Shown in pieces: positions 63,752 through 64,000 of a DNA stretch of 64,000 nucleotides. The position numbers and the translations under genes are program-made. The DNA comes from a virus. Under the pieces are notes generated by a model. The model made no database searches. It worked only from the letters and a program-made list of their open reading frames with translations, and had not been told where the DNA came from. The stretch lies in the IMG/VR virus record IMGVR_UViG_3300045125_000169, positions 45,146-109,145 of that record; one strand, given 5' to 3'. Within the stretch, counting starts at the first letter, position 1. The number at the start of each line of letters is the position of its first letter.

Positions 63752-64000
63752 TGGAGAACAGTGGTCTTTTCATCGCTGCTTATATGTTGAAAGGCAGGGT
63801 CGTCATTATAATTTGTGAGAGACGTGGCAGTAAGGTGCCGAGTCGTAAAATTCTTCCCAAAGGAGGTCTTCGGTCCAGCGATAGATACGTCCTTCATTCA
63901 GAACGCTTCGCATGTCCCCATGAAGCGGCGCACGAAAACGCGAAAGCGTTTCACGATAAATGCGAAAACATAAACACCCAAACTGAAACCGAACGAAGTA
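63748..64000 (-). CDS. C-terminal part of an unrecognised protein, cut by the right edge
   Basis: The frame from the edge reads DMRSVLNEGRIYRWTEDLLW and EEFYDSAP, then after one indel near 63830 TATSLTNYNDDPAFQHISSD to TGA 63748-63750. It is in the same operon as the tailspikes. Too little is visible to name it. Confidence 0.45.

Noticed and set aside
1-64000. tRNA genes
   Set aside because: I looked for T-arm-like GTTCRA motifs with matching acceptor stems and found none outside coding sequence; a dedicated search could still find some.

Overview
The window looks like part of a large tailed-phage genome (jumbo class, most likely a contractile-tailed phage of a Gram-negative host). The reasons are: a block of about 42 kb on the minus strand encoding baseplate-like, tail-fibre, tail-collar and beta-helix tailspike proteins; phage-style nucleotide genes (class I ribonucleotide reductase with an intein, thymidylate synthase); tightly packed small genes with strong AGGAGG-type ribosome sites; and secreted products (lipoproteins, a beta-barrel, a lytic transglycosylase) that need a Gram-negative envelope. 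The host cannot be named from the sequence.

Layout. 1-7 kb (minus): 3' part of nrdA with a 417-residue intein, then upstream in the same direction a run of exported enzymes: alpha/beta-hydrolase lipoprotein, GH5-type glycoside hydrolase lipoprotein, GDSL/SGNH hydrolase, a small membrane protein and an unknown. 7-13 kb: small unknown genes on both strands and an IS605-type element (tnpA and tnpB divergent). 13.4-18.7 kb (plus): a 2H phosphoesterase-like gene, a lipocalin, an unknown, an AT-rich pair (ADP-ribosyltransferase-like plus ParB/sulfiredoxin-like), thyA and unknowns. 18.9-21.9 kb (minus): SLT lytic transglycosylase, a 56-residue two-TM protein (holin-like), a membrane protein, a CAP-domain protein and a leucine-rich-repeat protein, closed by a hairpin terminator. 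21.9-64 kb (minus, one apparent late operon read right to left): tailspikes, a giant spike/propeller-like protein, a fibre, AAA+ ATPase no. 2, three tandem collar proteins, a short collar-fibre-like protein, a giant fibre of about 3,270 codons, a fourth collar protein, AAA+ ATPase no. 1, baseplate-like proteins, a phage-encoded outer-membrane beta-barrel and further baseplate-like proteins.

Reading frames. Many genes are cut into two to ten overlapping frames. At almost every break I worked out, restoring one base in a homopolymer rejoins conserved sequence (nrdA, thyA, tnpA, tnpB, collar and AAA genes). I therefore treat the breaks as uncorrected sequencing indels and annotate the joined genes; coordinates span the joined gene and the evidence names the breaks. 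Gene sizes and joins in the fibre region depend on this reading.

How the genes fit together. The right two thirds builds an elaborate adsorption apparatus with several spikes and fibres. The 19-22 kb block probably serves lysis and envelope contact. The left third mixes nucleotide metabolism, mobile DNA (intein, IS605) and accessory genes that could act on the host surface or on host defence.
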